Below the pieces are notes generated by a model. That model saw only the letters and a list, made by a program, of their open reading frames with translations. It was not told where the DNA came from and did no database searches. From Thermomicrobiales bacterium (GTDB taxonomy: Bacteria; Chloroflexota; Chloroflexia; Thermomicrobiales; UBA6265): a stretch of DNA of 5,115 bases. The DNA is taken from contig JAICJJ010000260.1 of assembly GCA_025928535.1 (NCBI GenBank), forward strand, positions 1 through 5,115, read 5' to 3'. Numbering within the stretch: the first letter of the stretch is position 1; every line of letters begins with the position of its first letter. Both the position numbers and the translations under genes were made by a program. Positions 4,924-5,115 of this stretch are shown one piece after another.

Positions 4924-5115
4924 ATGGTGAATGCCGCGACGGAGCGGTTGCAGGGTGAACAGGCGGACGCCGCGCGCCCGGTGCTCGAGATGCGCCATGT
5001 CTCGAAACGATTCGGGGCGACCCAGGCGCTCGACGACGTGTCGCTCGCCTTGCTGCCGGGCGAAATCCACGCCTTGCTCGGCGAAAATGGCGCCGGCAAA
5101 TCGACCCTGATCAAG
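4924..5115 (+). CDS. ABC transporter ATP-binding protein, sugar-import type (5' part only)
   Basis: The first 64 codons of an ATPase, still open at the right edge. After a variable 18-residue lead come [11 protein letters not shown] (20-30, with F30 as the A-loop aromatic that stacks on adenine), [10 protein letters not shown] (31-40), and Walker [10 protein letters not shown] (53-61), with K59 binding the phosphates. The wording [17 protein letters not shown] is typical of the double-domain ATPases of ribose/galactose/xylose importers (RbsA, MglA, XylG). Nucleoside importers of the same class and some other ABC ATPases look alike here. Full proteins of that class have about 500 residues. Permease and binding-protein genes would be expected to the right, out of view. 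The ATG at 4924 has GGTGAG 7 bases before it (4911-4916). An adjacent in-frame GTG (4927) is an alternative start. Confidence 0.9.
   Translation, partial: MVNAATERLQGEQADAARPVLEMRHVSKRFGATQALDDVSLALLPGEIHALLGENGAGKSTLIK

Noticed and set aside
3366..4958. Plus-strand open frame of 530 codons opposite the hydrolase
   Set aside because: It is the antisense mirror of the hydrolase, has low-complexity composition and no recognisable motif, and runs through the tandem repeat and into the ABC gene start.

Overview
The window is GC-rich, and its codons end mostly in G or C. It probably comes from a high-GC member of the Chloroflexota, near Thermomicrobiales/Sphaerobacter. This is inferred from style only: a Tat-type leader ending in an 'AQDATP' junction, the LacI/sugar-ABC gene complement, and the dispersed-looking palindromes in the gaps. 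No rRNA or marker gene is present, so the placement is tentative.

Layout from left to right. (1) At 1-38 (-) there is a possible CDS start running off the left edge, preceded by a gap. The gap holds a run of ten G's and a 111-bp REPIN-like inverted-repeat element (102-212). (2) At 298-1389 (-) lies a complete LacI-family repressor. Its promoter (TTGACA, 17 bp, TACTGT) is overlaid by a perfect 35-bp palindrome of two 17-bp arms and a 1-bp centre. This strongly suggests autorepression. (3) At 1433-1735 there is a gap with a possible 55-aa small gene (-) and two overlapping divergent promoter candidates. (4) At 1736-2368 (+) is a GNAT acetyltransferase laid out like puromycin N-acetyltransferase. 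A class I SAM-dependent methyltransferase follows at 2446-3177 (+), 77 bp downstream and possibly in the same transcript. (5) At 3288-4670 (-) is an exported (Tat-type) alpha/beta hydrolase with a visible Ser-Asp-His triad, convergent with the methyltransferase. (6) At 4671-4923 is a divergent promoter region with a near-consensus promoter for the hydrolase, an 8-bp tandem repeat able to form a G-quadruplex, and a weaker promoter for the next gene. (7) At 4924 to the right edge (+) is the N-terminus of an ABC-transporter ATPase of the sugar-importer type, cut by the window just after Walker A.

How the genes fit together: the repressor and the ABC ATPase both suggest carbohydrate uptake and its control, but the repressor's operator is visible only at its own promoter. 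The acetyltransferase and methyltransferase look like a small-molecule modification pair with no visible link to sugar uptake. I see no complete new multi-gene system. The most notable signals are non-coding: the long perfect operator, the REPIN-like element, the G10 tract inside a possible promoter spacer, and the G-quadruplex repeat.
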